Shown here: one piece after another, positions 1-6,030 of the stretch
How the letters are laid out: each line of letters opens with the position of its first letter
Numbering within the stretch: position 1 is the first letter of the stretch
Position numbers and translations under genes: made by a program
DNA from: an uncultured Eubacterium sp.
GTDB taxonomy: Bacteria > Bacillota > Clostridia > Lachnospirales > Lachnospiraceae
NCBI GenBank assembly: GCA_946412445.1
Contig: CAMKHH010000062.1
Coordinates: forward strand, 1-6,893
Reading direction: 5' to 3'
DNA length: 6,893 bases
The notes under the pieces: generated by a model
Told to the model about the DNA's origin: nothing
Database searches by the model: none
Seen by the model: the letters and a program-made list of their open reading frames with translations, nothing else

Positions 1-565
1 TGATATGACCCTGCTTCATCGTCCTTTTCCGGATTTCGGCCCGATAATCCGCTTCATCGGAAATTCCTTCCGCTATGATGTCACAGGCCCCCGCTATGGC
101 AGCTTCCACCGTAAGAACTTCTTTCTCTTCCGAAAGATATGCGCCTGCCTCCTCTTCCAGAGGCTTTGAGGTAAGCTGCAGGCTGATAATATTGGCCAGA
201 GGTTCCAGGCCCTTTTCCTTTGCTATGGTAGCCCTGGTTCTCCGCTTTGGTTTATAAGGGCGGTATAAGTCTTCCACAACAACCAGTGTCTGTGCTTCTA
301 AAATCGCTTTTTTCAGTTCTGCAGTCAGTTTCCCCTGTTCTTCAATAACAGACATTACCTGGGATTTCCGCTCCTCCAGGTTCCGCAAATAGGTCAGCCT
401 TTCATATAAAGTACGAAGTACCTCATCATTCAGGGAGCCTGTGGCTTCCTTCCTGTATCTGGAGATAAATGGAATCGTATTTCCTTCATCAATTAATTTT
501 ACGGCGGCATCCACCTGCCAGGAAAGCACATCCAACTCATCGGCAAGAACCTTAATCATATCCAT
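1..565 (-). CDS. tex: Tex family RNA-binding transcription accessory protein, N-terminal part (runs off left edge)
   Basis: This is the first 188 codons of a Tex (YhgF-type) protein; the rest lies beyond base 1. Family members are cytoplasmic nucleic-acid-binding proteins of roughly 700-800 residues, with an N-terminal helical region, a YqgF/RNase H-like domain, helix-hairpin-helix motifs and a C-terminal S1 domain. Only the N-terminal helical region is visible here. Family hallmarks are IPFISRYRKEATG (residues 31-43) and PYKPKRRTRATIA followed by GLEPLA (about 103-124). The start at 565 is supported by AGGAGG at 577-582, 11 nt upstream. The in-frame ATG six bases further on is too far from that site, and the ATG touching AGGAGG is out of frame. 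The gene follows apeA after 29 nt with no terminator, so it is probably the distal gene of the same operon. Tex is linked to transcription and RNA metabolism; its exact role in this organism cannot be read from the sequence. Confidence 0.93.
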   Translation of the reverse strand, partial: MDMIKVLADELDVLSWQVDAAVKLIDEGNTIPFISRYRKEATGSLNDEVLRTLYERLTYLRNLEERKSQVMSVIEEQGKLTAELKKAILEAQTLVVVEDLYRPYKPKRRTRATIAKEKGLEPLANIISLQLTSKPLEEEAGAYLSEEKEVLTVEAAIAGACDIIAEGISDEADYRAEIRKRTMKQGHI

Positions 566-594
566 AAAACTTTCATCCTCCTGGTGTAATCTTA

Positions 595-1977
595 CTATTT
601 CATATGTGTTAAAAATGCGCCGTAGCCTTTATATGCTTCATAAATATCTGCTTTACTGGAAATCTCCCAGGGTGCATGCATATTCAAAAGAGCAATTCCA
701 CTGTCAATGACCTCCATGCCATAGTTGGCCAGAATATAGGCGATAGTTCCGCCGCCGCCCACATCCACTTTTCCAAGCTCTGACGTCTGAAACAAAATAC
801 CCTCATCGTCCATCACTTTGCGCAGCTTTGCCAGATATTCTGCATTGGCATCATTACATCCACTCTTTCCGCGGGCACCTGTATACTTATTGAATACAAG
901 ACCTTTTCCAAAATAAGCAGAATTTTTCTTTTCAAAGGACGCTGCATAATTGGGATCAAATGCTGCGCTTACATCGGAAGAAAGCATAAAGCAGTTCCTC
1001 AACGCTCTGCGTAATGACAGTTCTGAATATTCACCCGTCAGATTCATAATTTCCGCTATTGTGTTTTCGAAGAAATGAGAGTGCATACCGGTAGCACCGA
1101 CGCTTCCAACCTCCTCTTTATCTGCCAGAAGACAGATTCCCGTCCTGGATAGATTTTCTGCTTCCAGAAGAGCCAGCAGTGAAGTGTAGGCACAAACCCT
1201 GTCATCCTGTCCATATCCCATAATCATACTTCTGTCCAAACCGCAGTCCCTTGCTTTTCCGGCCGGCACTATCTCTATTTCTGCAGAAAGGAAATCGTCT
1301 TCTTCTATATCGTATTCGTCCTTTAATAATTTCAGGATATTATGCTTTACCGCATCTTTGTCCGCATCTTTGTCCGGCTGGCTTCCGATAAGAATATCCA
1401 GACCTTCTCCTTCTATGACCTCCTTGGCTTTCTTCTCCAGCTGTTCGCCTGCAAGGTGTACCAGAAGATCTGTGATGCAGAAAACCGGATCTCCTTCCTT
1501 ATCGCCAATTTCCACTTGAATTGTGCTTCCGTCTTTTTTTATGACCACACCATAAATTGCCAGTGGAATCGTCACCCACTGATATTTCTTAATTCCTCCA
1601 TAGTAGTGGGTATCCCAAAGAGCCATCCCGGTATCTTCGTACAGAGGATTCTGCTTCAGATCCAGTCTTGGGGAATCGATGTGTGCCCCCAGGATATTCA
1701 TACCATTTTCAATCGGCTCCTGTCCGATAACAGCTAGAAGCAGGGATTTTTTCATACAATGTGCGTAGACCTTGTCCCCGGGCTTTAAAGCTTCATCCTT
1801 TCTGATTTTATCCTCCAGATCTACAAAGCCCCTTTTCTCAGCCTCCATAACGGCCAGATCCACACATCTGCGCTCTGTCTTTCCCTGCGAGATATATTCT
1901 TTATAATCCTCCGCCAGGGAATTTATCCTGGCAAGTTCCGATTCACTTCTGATATTCCATACGTTTTTTTCGCTCAT
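595..1977 (-). CDS. apeA: M18 family metallo-aminopeptidase
   Basis: This 460-residue protein is a full-length M18 aminopeptidase, close in layout to the Thermotoga/Clostridium 'aminopeptidase 1' type. M18 enzymes are cytoplasmic dodecameric di-zinc exopeptidases that trim N-terminal residues from peptides. Expected metal and catalytic positions are all present: H99 in GAHIDSPR, D258 in GQDDR, the E288-E289 pair in ADKEEVGS (general base, then metal ligand), D335 in SSDVSAAF and H434 in NMHAPWEISS. The TGARGKSGCNDANAEY block (about 366-381) and DVGGGGTIA (405-413) are also typical. There is no signal peptide. The start is backed by AGAGGAG just upstream. It lies 33 nt after alr and 29 nt before tex, so it is probably co-transcribed. 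A 12-bp tandem duplication makes a DKDADKDA stretch at about 202-209. The M18 assignment is secure; peptide preference is not predictable. Confidence 0.95.
   Translation of the reverse strand: MSEKNVWNIRSESELARINSLAEDYKEYISQGKTERRCVDLAVMEAEKRGFVDLEDKIRKDEALKPGDKVYAHCMKKSLLLAVIGQEPIENGMNILGAHIDSPRLDLKQNPLYEDTGMALWDTHYYGGIKKYQWVTIPLAIYGVVIKKDGSTIQVEIGDKEGDPVFCITDLLVHLAGEQLEKKAKEVIEGEGLDILIGSQPDKDADKDAVKHNILKLLKDEYDIEEDDFLSAEIEIVPAGKARDCGLDRSMIMGYGQDDRVCAYTSLLALLEAENLSRTGICLLADKEEVGSVGATGMHSHFFENTIAEIMNLTGEYSELSLRRALRNCFMLSSDVSAAFDPNYAASFEKKNSAYFGKGLVFNKYTGARGKSGCNDANAEYLAKLRKVMDDEGILFQTSELGKVDVGGGGTIAYILANYGMEVIDSGIALLNMHAPWEISSKADIYEAYKGYGAFLTHMK
1351..1374. repeat. 12-bp perfect tandem duplication inside apeA
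   Basis: The unit cgcatctttgtc occurs twice in direct succession (1351-1362 and 1363-1374). Because the unit is a multiple of three, the frame is kept and the protein gains an acidic/lysine repeat (DKDADKDA) in a segment between the catalytic motifs. It looks like slippage or a recent duplication tolerated in a surface loop. Confidence 0.9.
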
Positions 1978-2010
1978 TTTTTCTCCTCTTTATAGTTTTT
2001 AGTCCCTACA

Positions 2011-3156
2011 TCATTCATAGGATTCCCCGGAATAGATTCTGGGAACACGGCTGGAGATATTACATAACATCTCGTAGTTAAAGCGGGCCGATGGATCAGC
2101 TATCTCTTCGATGGATATGTTCTTATCTCCATCTGTTCCGACCAGAGTTACGACATCTTCCACCCGGACATCCGGAATATCCGTAACATCAACCATCATC
2201 TGATCCATGCATACCCTGCCCAGAATAGGCGCATATTGACCACGTATCAGCACCCGTCCTTTTGAGGAAAGGGCACGGGGATATCCGTCTGCATAGCCCA
2301 CAGAAACAGTGGCGATCCGGGTTGTTGGTTTATGGGTAACGTAGGTTGCCCCGTAGCTTACTCCTACACCGGCCTTTACATCCTTTACATGAATCACATG
2401 CGTTTTCCACTGTAAAGCGGGTTTTAGATTTAACTTTTCTTTTTGCACCTCTTCAGAAGGATATATTCCATAGGTTATGATCCCGCAGCGTACCATATTA
2501 AATCTGTAATTTTCAAGCTCCATGATTCCGGCTGAATTACACACATGCTTAACAGGTATCGTAACACCTCTGTCCGTCAGCATGTCCATCATTCTCTCAT
2601 ACTTATCCAGCTGCATGGCACAATAAGTTTTATCCTCCTGGTCCGCGCACGCAAAATGGGTATACACACCCTCCAGTTCAATGTTAGAAAGCCTTCTTAT
2701 CTCTGCAATCACATCTGCATCAGAAGTCCCACACTGGAATCCTATTCTTGTCATTCCTGTATCCAATGCAATATGTACTGCAGCCTTCATGTGAAGCCGG
2801 GCAGCCATTTTATCTAACTTCTGTGCTGTATCCAGACTATAGATTGTCTGGGTGATGCCATGCCTCACCACATCTTCATACTGACTGGGTGAGGTATATC
2901 CAAGGACGAGAATCGGGTGTAAAATTCCTCCCTGTCTCAGCTCAATCGCCTCCTCCAGGGTTGCAACTCCAAAGTAATCAGCCTTTGCTGTTGTTTCCAG
3001 ATACTTTCCCACAGCCACAGCTCCATGCCCATAGGCATCTGCTTTGATTACAGCCAGCAGTTCCACCTCCGGTGCAATATGTTTTTTTGCCTCGTCTATA
3101 TTATGTCCAATTGCCTGCAAAGATATTTCTGCATAGCATCTCTGATAACCGTACAC
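2011..3156 (-). CDS. alr: alanine racemase
   Basis: This 381-residue protein is a PLP-dependent alanine racemase. It converts L-alanine to D-alanine in the cytoplasm for peptidoglycan precursor synthesis. The PLP lysine is K38 in the signature VIKADAYGHG. The second catalytic base is Y268 in GVSYGATY, contributed across the dimer interface. R137 in DTGMTRIG should contact the cofactor. The N-terminal TIM barrel (about 1-240) and C-terminal beta domain (about 245-375, with RVCMDQMMVDVT) are complete, and the length is normal. The start is GTG at 3154-3156, since no in-frame ATG lies just upstream and AAGGAAG sits 4 nt away. The residue usually matching the carbamylated lysine (K129 in the Bacillus enzyme) is A130 here. 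The gene lies 64 nt after the Lrp-type regulator gene and 33 nt before apeA. Confidence 0.97.
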   Translation of the reverse strand: MYGYQRCYAEISLQAIGHNIDEAKKHIAPEVELLAVIKADAYGHGAVAVGKYLETTAKADYFGVATLEEAIELRQGGILHPILVLGYTSPSQYEDVVRHGITQTIYSLDTAQKLDKMAARLHMKAAVHIALDTGMTRIGFQCGTSDADVIAEIRRLSNIELEGVYTHFACADQEDKTYCAMQLDKYERMMDMLTDRGVTIPVKHVCNSAGIMELENYRFNMVRCGIITYGIYPSEEVQKEKLNLKPALQWKTHVIHVKDVKAGVGVSYGATYVTHKPTTRIATVSVGYADGYPRALSSKGRVLIRGQYAPILGRVCMDQMMVDVTDIPDVRVEDVVTLVGTDGDKNISIEEIADPSARFNYEMLCNISSRVPRIYSGESYE

Positions 3157-3160
3157 GTAT

Positions 3161-3168
3161 CTTCCTTC
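3161..3168 (-). promoter_or_regulatory. ribosome binding site setting the GTG start of alr
   Basis: On the minus strand AGAAGGAAG precedes GTG at 3156-3154, with GAAGGA ending 6 nt from the start codon. The nearest upstream ATG is in another frame. This supports GTG as the true alr start. Confidence 0.65.
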
Positions 3169-3220
3169 TTTCGTCGTAACATTCCACTTCTGATTTTGGC
3201 TTTCCCTGCATACTTACCAG

Positions 3221-3685
3221 TCATGCTCCGGGATGCCGGGGCTCTGGTATGGCCGAATATATATTCTTTACTGTCTTTAAAACCACATGCGTCCTCGTAT
3301 CAGAAACACCTTCCAGGCTCATGATCTGCCTGTGCATCTTTTCCAGTTCATCCGAATTTCTACATGAAATTTTAAGAAGAAGGTCAAAATCTCCAGTCAG
3401 GTAGTAGCAGGATACAATGCTGCTTATATCCTGAATCGATGCCGCAAATCCATCAAAAAATTTGGGATGTTCCAGGCTGACTTCCATCAGTGAGGTCATG
3501 TCTCCACCGGTTTTTTTCTCGTCTATGATAATCGTGTAGTCCTTAATCAGCCCTGTCTCTTCCATCTTGCGGATTCTTTCTATTACAGCTGAGACGGAAA
3601 GGTGAATTTCCTTACTGATATTGGATGCTGTCTCCCTGGCATTCTTCTTCAGAATCTTTAAAATATTATAATCTATACCATCCAT
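3221..3685 (-). CDS. Lrp/AsnC family transcriptional regulator
   Basis: This 154-residue protein has the standard two-domain layout and length of the Lrp/AsnC (feast/famine) regulators. The N-terminal winged helix-turn-helix spans about 4-50 (MDGIDYNILKILKKNAR, then a recognition region around SVSAVIERIRKMEETGLIKDY). The C-terminal RAM domain spans about 64-140, where amino-acid effectors usually bind at subunit interfaces; LTGDFDLLLKI (96-106) and the later VSDTRTHVVLKTVK are typical. Family members form dimers to octamers and often regulate their own genes. GGAGGAG lies just before the ATG. It is the first gene of a probable operon with alr, apeA and tex, so control of D-alanine supply in response to an amino acid such as alanine is plausible. 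That target and effector are inferred only from gene order, and many paralogues exist, so no symbol is given. Confidence 0.93.
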   Translation of the reverse strand: MDGIDYNILKILKKNARETASNISKEIHLSVSAVIERIRKMEETGLIKDYTIIIDEKKTGGDMTSLMEVSLEHPKFFDGFAASIQDISSIVSCYYLTGDFDLLLKISCRNSDELEKMHRQIMSLEGVSDTRTHVVLKTVKNIYSAIPEPRHPGA

Positions 3686-3700
3686 TATGGCTCCTCCTAA

Positions 3701-3719
3701 TGGGATACTTCATATATCC
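3701..3719. promoter_or_regulatory. small inverted repeat at the expected transcript start of the lrp-type gene
   Basis: GGATA (3703-3707) and TATCC (3715-3719) form a 5-bp inverted repeat with a 7-bp spacer. It lies directly downstream of the predicted -10 box and about 20 bp before the ribosome binding site of the regulator gene. The position fits an autoregulatory operator, but short repeats in AT-rich DNA also arise by chance. Confidence 0.25.
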
Positions 3720-3726
3720 ACTACTT

Positions 3727-3754
3727 AGTATAGCAAAAAATCAAGAGAAGTCCA
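3727..3754 (-). promoter_or_regulatory. predicted sigma-A promoter of the regulator-alr-apeA-tex unit
   Basis: On the minus strand a TATACT -10 box (3732-3727) is preceded by TGC, giving an extended -10. A partial -35 box, TGGACT (3754-3749), lies 16 bp upstream of it. Transcription would start near 3720, about 35 nt before the regulator gene, and would come after the terminator at 3790-3819. Found by eye. Confidence 0.55.
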
Positions 3755-3789
3755 TATTTTTTAAGATAAAACTTTCCTAAACAATTAAA

Positions 3790-3819
3790 CCGTTTATTCT
3801 TTTACCAAAGAATAAACGG
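3790..3819 (-). terminator. intrinsic terminator of the double-cubane reductase/activase operon
   Basis: A perfect hairpin has arms CCGTTTATTCTT (3790-3801) and AAGAATAAACGG (3808-3819), with one further T-A pair inside and a four-base loop. On the minus strand it begins 16 nt after the activase stop codon and is followed by the T-rich run TTTAATTGTTT. The stem is AT-rich and the U tract is interrupted, so termination may be partial. The other strand has a T run after the stem too, but no plus-strand gene uses it. Confidence 0.75.
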
Positions 3820-3835
3820 CCTGTATTTTTTATGA

Positions 3836-4612
3836 TTAAATCAGAGCTGTACTGTCCGACATCGATATCAAAGCTGCACCAATTGCACCCGCATAGCGCG
3901 ACCAGGGGGAGGTCTGTACTCTGCAGGCCAGTTTTTCTTCCAGCGTACTCCTAAGCCCTTCCATATCCGATAATCCTCCGGTCAGGAGAACAGGGGTATC
4001 CATCTCAAGCTTTCCGGTCAAAACAGCTGTCCTCGCCACCACTGCATGTACAACACCGCCTGCAATCTCTTCCCGGCTTTTTCCTGCGGCAAGCAAAGAT
4101 ACAATTTCAGAATCTGCAAAGACAGCACACATGCTGTTAAGGGAACAGCTTTTTCCGGCTTCCAGGCATTCAGCGAATTCCCCCATATCCAGACCCATTC
4201 TATGTGCAGACATTTCAAGAAAGCGTCCCGTGCCTGCCGCACACTTATCATTCATCTGAAATCCCGTTACTTTACCGTCCTTCTCCGAAATAACCTTGGA
4301 ATCCTGGCCTCCGATATCAATCACAGTGTGCACACCCGGCAGAATATACTCTGCTCCGCGTGCGTGGCATGTAATCTCGGTTACGGCTCTGTGTGCAAAA
4401 CCTATTCCAATACGTCCGTAACCGGTGGCCGTTATCCGGACCTCCGCCTCAGACAAAGCTGATTTGGACAGCAATTCATCCAATACCTCTTTGGCCGTAG
4501 TGCGCGGACTCCAGCCGGTTGGCTTTATGCTATGGCAAAGAATCCGGTGCTCATCCAGCAAAATTCCTTTGCAGGCAGCAGACCCGCAATCAATCCCTAC
4601 ATAACCTTTCAT
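3836..4612 (-). CDS. yjiL: BadF/BadG/BcrA/BcrD-type ATPase, activase of the adjacent double-cubane reductase (YjiL-like)
   Basis: This 258-residue ASKHA-fold ATPase belongs to the activators of the 2-hydroxyacyl-CoA dehydratase superfamily (HgdC, YjiL). These homodimers hold one [4Fe-4S] cluster between subunits and couple ATP hydrolysis to transfer of a low-potential electron to a partner. The two cluster cysteines per subunit are C124 in NDKCAAGTGRFLE and C162 in SMCAVFADSE. Nucleotide-binding segments are GIDCGSAACKG (6-16), DIGGQDSKV (99-107) and TGGLSD (211-216). The ATG overlaps the stop of the upstream reductase gene as TAATG, implying translational coupling, with GGAG about 8 nt upstream. 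The only partner visible is that reductase. E. coli YjiL, as I remember it, shares the NDKCAAGTGRFLE block and the overall length. The electron donor (ferredoxin or flavodoxin) is not encoded here. Confidence 0.92.
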   Translation of the reverse strand: MKGYVGIDCGSAACKGILLDEHRILCHSIKPTGWSPRTTAKEVLDELLSKSALSEAEVRITATGYGRIGIGFAHRAVTEITCHARGAEYILPGVHTVIDIGGQDSKVISEKDGKVTGFQMNDKCAAGTGRFLEMSAHRMGLDMGEFAECLEAGKSCSLNSMCAVFADSEIVSLLAAGKSREEIAGGVVHAVVARTAVLTGKLEMDTPVLLTGGLSDMEGLRSTLEEKLACRVQTSPWSRYAGAIGAALISMSDSTALI

Positions 4613-5769
4613 TACAGCATCTCCACAAATGCACCTGCGCGTGTGGACAACTGTCCGATATCAGCAGTTCCATAATCTGTTTCCAGCTGTAAATACGGAA
4701 TCCCCTTTTCCCGTAAATGGCGCTGAATGGAATATGCTTCTACCGCATATGTATGACAGGCCTGCAGTGTCATCTCGACAACTCCATCTACCTGAAACTG
4801 CTCGCAAAGGCGGTCAAGCAGCTCCAAGCGATTCGCATCCGGCGTCATAACGGAACAGCCGATCTGCAGATAATGATCTGCGATATTCGTGATTGGATCC
4901 CCTTCTTCTCTGCATTGGCGATCCATCTGCTTTGCCCCTGTACAATTCTCGTAGGCAACCACCACTGCACCTGCATCCTCTATCACCTTCACAACCTTTT
5001 CGGTTACCCCTCCCATCGGACATCCGGTAATCAATATCCTCGGCGCTGATTCCGCCACGGGACGTTCGCCTTCTTCATAAGCTTTGCGAATACTGTCAAT
5101 AGCATTTTGGATTTCCTCTACTTTTTGATTCCAGTCAAACTTAAATTGTGCTCCGAAAAGTATCTGAAGCTGCCGGAGCCCGGTAATTGGCGGCGGCGTC
5201 ATGGTACTGAGTTCATACAGCTCTTTCAAAAGCCTTCGTTCTATATTCCGTCTGTGTATCGCATCCCGTAACTTCTCGTCAGTAATGACTACACCAAAAT
5301 CCTTTTCTACCCGCTCTTTGAGACGAACGATTTCAGCTCTCCAAAGCGCTTTCGCTTCGGGTGTGTCCTGACGGTGAGGAAGCTCCAGAATATGTACATT
5401 CTTGATCTCACCTAATAATTCATACATCTTTACCTTTCCATCACAGGTTGTCTCTCCTACCACCAGATCTGAGAAGTACATATAAGGACATTTATCTGTT
5501 ATGGCGAATCCATAGCTGGATTTAATCAGAGGACAGAGATTCCCGGGCAATACTTTCTCAGCATCTTTTATCGTTTCATCACTGGTCGAACATAAGCCAA
5601 CACTTACCAAATCTGCCGCCATAAAAATTTCCAGAGGGGTATATGTACAAAACTGTCCTACAACACCCTTTCCACTATCCTTAATCTCCTTCATAGCCAG
5701 AAATCCATTTTGTCTTGCATCAGCAAAGCTTTCAAAAATCTGGGGTAATTCGTTTTTTAACTCTAACAT
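4612..5769 (-). CDS. yjiM: double-cubane-cluster-containing anaerobic reductase (2-hydroxyacyl-CoA dehydratase superfamily, YjiM-like)
   Basis: This 385-residue protein matches E. coli YjiM (about 383 residues) from recall along its whole length, including STSDETI (61-67), NLCPLIKSSYGF (77-88), TDKCPYMYFSDLVVGETTCDG (91-111), ITGCPMGG (247-254), YENCTGAK (273-280), LQACHTYAVE (335-344) and ETDYGTADIGQLSTR (363-377). Relatives of this single-subunit type carry an [8Fe-9S] double-cubane cluster held by six cysteines and reduce small molecules such as acetylene in vitro when charged by their ATPase. Eleven cysteines are present (41, 60, 79, 94, 109, 250, 276, 286, 305, 322, 338), more than enough for the cluster; which six bind it is not assigned here. 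There is no second dehydratase subunit, CoA-transferase or acyl-CoA dehydrogenase nearby, which argues against a classical 2-hydroxyacyl-CoA dehydratase. AAAGGAAAG precedes the ATG. The physiological substrate is unknown. Confidence 0.9.
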   Translation of the reverse strand: MLELKNELPQIFESFADARQNGFLAMKEIKDSGKGVVGQFCTYTPLEIFMAADLVSVGLCSTSDETIKDAEKVLPGNLCPLIKSSYGFAITDKCPYMYFSDLVVGETTCDGKVKMYELLGEIKNVHILELPHRQDTPEAKALWRAEIVRLKERVEKDFGVVITDEKLRDAIHRRNIERRLLKELYELSTMTPPPITGLRQLQILFGAQFKFDWNQKVEEIQNAIDSIRKAYEEGERPVAESAPRILITGCPMGGVTEKVVKVIEDAGAVVVAYENCTGAKQMDRQCREEGDPITNIADHYLQIGCSVMTPDANRLELLDRLCEQFQVDGVVEMTLQACHTYAVEAYSIQRHLREKGIPYLQLETDYGTADIGQLSTRAGAFVEML

Positions 5770-5799
5770 ATACGTGCTTTCCTTTCAATTATACTCTCC

Positions 5800-5814
5800 A
5801 TGAGTTTTTCTCAT
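5800..5814. repeat. inverted repeat in the leader of the reductase operon
   Basis: ATGAG (5800-5804) and CTCAT (5810-5814) flank five T residues (five A on the transcribed strand). The element lies between the predicted transcript start near 5823 and the yjiM-like ribosome binding site. It could be an operator or a weak RNA hairpin. With five-base arms, chance is a real alternative. Confidence 0.3.
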
Positions 5815-5829
5815 TCGCTATCTTTACTG

Positions 5830-5859
5830 AGTATAACGTTGGCGCAGCTTTCATGTCAA
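5830..5859 (-). promoter_or_regulatory. predicted sigma-A promoter of the reductase/activase operon
   Basis: On the minus strand a perfect TTGACA (5859-5854) is followed after 18 bp by TATACT (5835-5830). Transcription would start near 5823, leaving a leader of about 54 nt before the yjiM-like ATG. The promoter lies directly after the terminator of the upstream unit, which makes this operon independent of its neighbours. Confidence 0.75.
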
Positions 5860-5872
5860 GTGCTTTATGCTG

Positions 5873-5919
5873 AAAAAAAGCATCCCAGAAGGTGCATATA
5901 TATGCTCTCTTCTGGGATG
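5873..5919 (-). terminator. strong intrinsic terminator after the J-domain gene
   Basis: Arms CATCCCAGAAG (5881-5891) and CTTCTGGGATG (5909-5919) pair perfectly over 11 bp. The inner 12-bp palindrome GCATATATATGC (5894-5905) can extend the hairpin. On the minus strand one C precedes an uninterrupted run of seven T (5879-5873). On the plus strand no T run follows, so it acts on minus-strand transcripts only. It ends transcription from the J-domain gene or from a separate small RNA. Confidence 0.9.
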
Positions 5920-5966
5920 TTATAGGGGAGGATAAGTATTCAAGTCATCTTTTGTATACTTTAATT
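5873..5966 (-). ncRNA. candidate small RNA or structured 3' UTR downstream of the J-domain gene
   Basis: Two TATAAT boxes occur on the minus strand (5979-5974 and 5969-5964) in the 3' region of the J-domain gene. After them come a 6-bp stem (AAGTAT at 5961-5956 with ATACTT at 5939-5934), a single-stranded C-rich stretch containing TCCTCCCC (5932-5925), and the strong terminator hairpin with seven T. A hairpin, then a C-rich unpaired segment, then a terminator is the layout of many Firmicute trans-acting small RNAs that pair with Shine-Dalgarno sites. No good -35 box was found. It may simply be the 3' UTR of the upstream mRNA, or a small RNA processed from it. Confidence 0.25.
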
Positions 5967-6030
5967 ATACCCCATTATATTTTTCTCATACATTTTTTTA
6001 AAATTTTTTTCAGTTCAGCCATGTGAACTT

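Noticed and set aside
1342..1737. Plus-strand open frame of 131 codons
   Set aside because: It lies wholly inside the aminopeptidase gene, which has full family motifs on the other strand. Its translation resembles no protein and it has no good ribosome binding site.
4018..4251. Minus-strand 77-codon frame inside the activase gene
   Set aside because: It is a shifted-frame shadow of the activase and shows no motif or ribosome binding site of its own.
4046..4462. Plus-strand open frame of 138 codons
   Set aside because: It is antisense to the activase gene, whose motifs are intact. The translation is not protein-like in composition and it has no supporting upstream signals.
4717..5049. Plus-strand 110-codon frame across the reductase gene
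   Set aside because: It is antisense to a clearly conserved coding region and shows no recognisable domain.
4612..5769. Assignment of the reductase as a classical 2-hydroxyglutaryl-CoA or lactoyl-CoA dehydratase subunit
   Set aside because: Those enzymes need two different dehydratase subunits and usually sit with CoA-transferases. Only one subunit is present, and its motifs match the single-subunit YjiM type.
5925..5931. GGGGAGG on the plus strand, considered as a ribosome binding site for a plus-strand gene
   Set aside because: No start codon or open frame follows at usable distance. The same bases read on the minus strand as a C-rich segment of the 3' region.
5991..6010. A/T-only palindromic run considered as a replication or bending element
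   Set aside because: It is an isolated homopolymer-rich stretch without iterons, DnaA boxes or neighbouring replication genes.
6012..6029. AGTTCA/TGAACT inverted repeat next to the J-domain stop codon, considered as a terminator
   Set aside because: The stem is only 6 bp, and on the minus strand it is followed by an A run, not a U run. The strong terminator is at 5873-5919.
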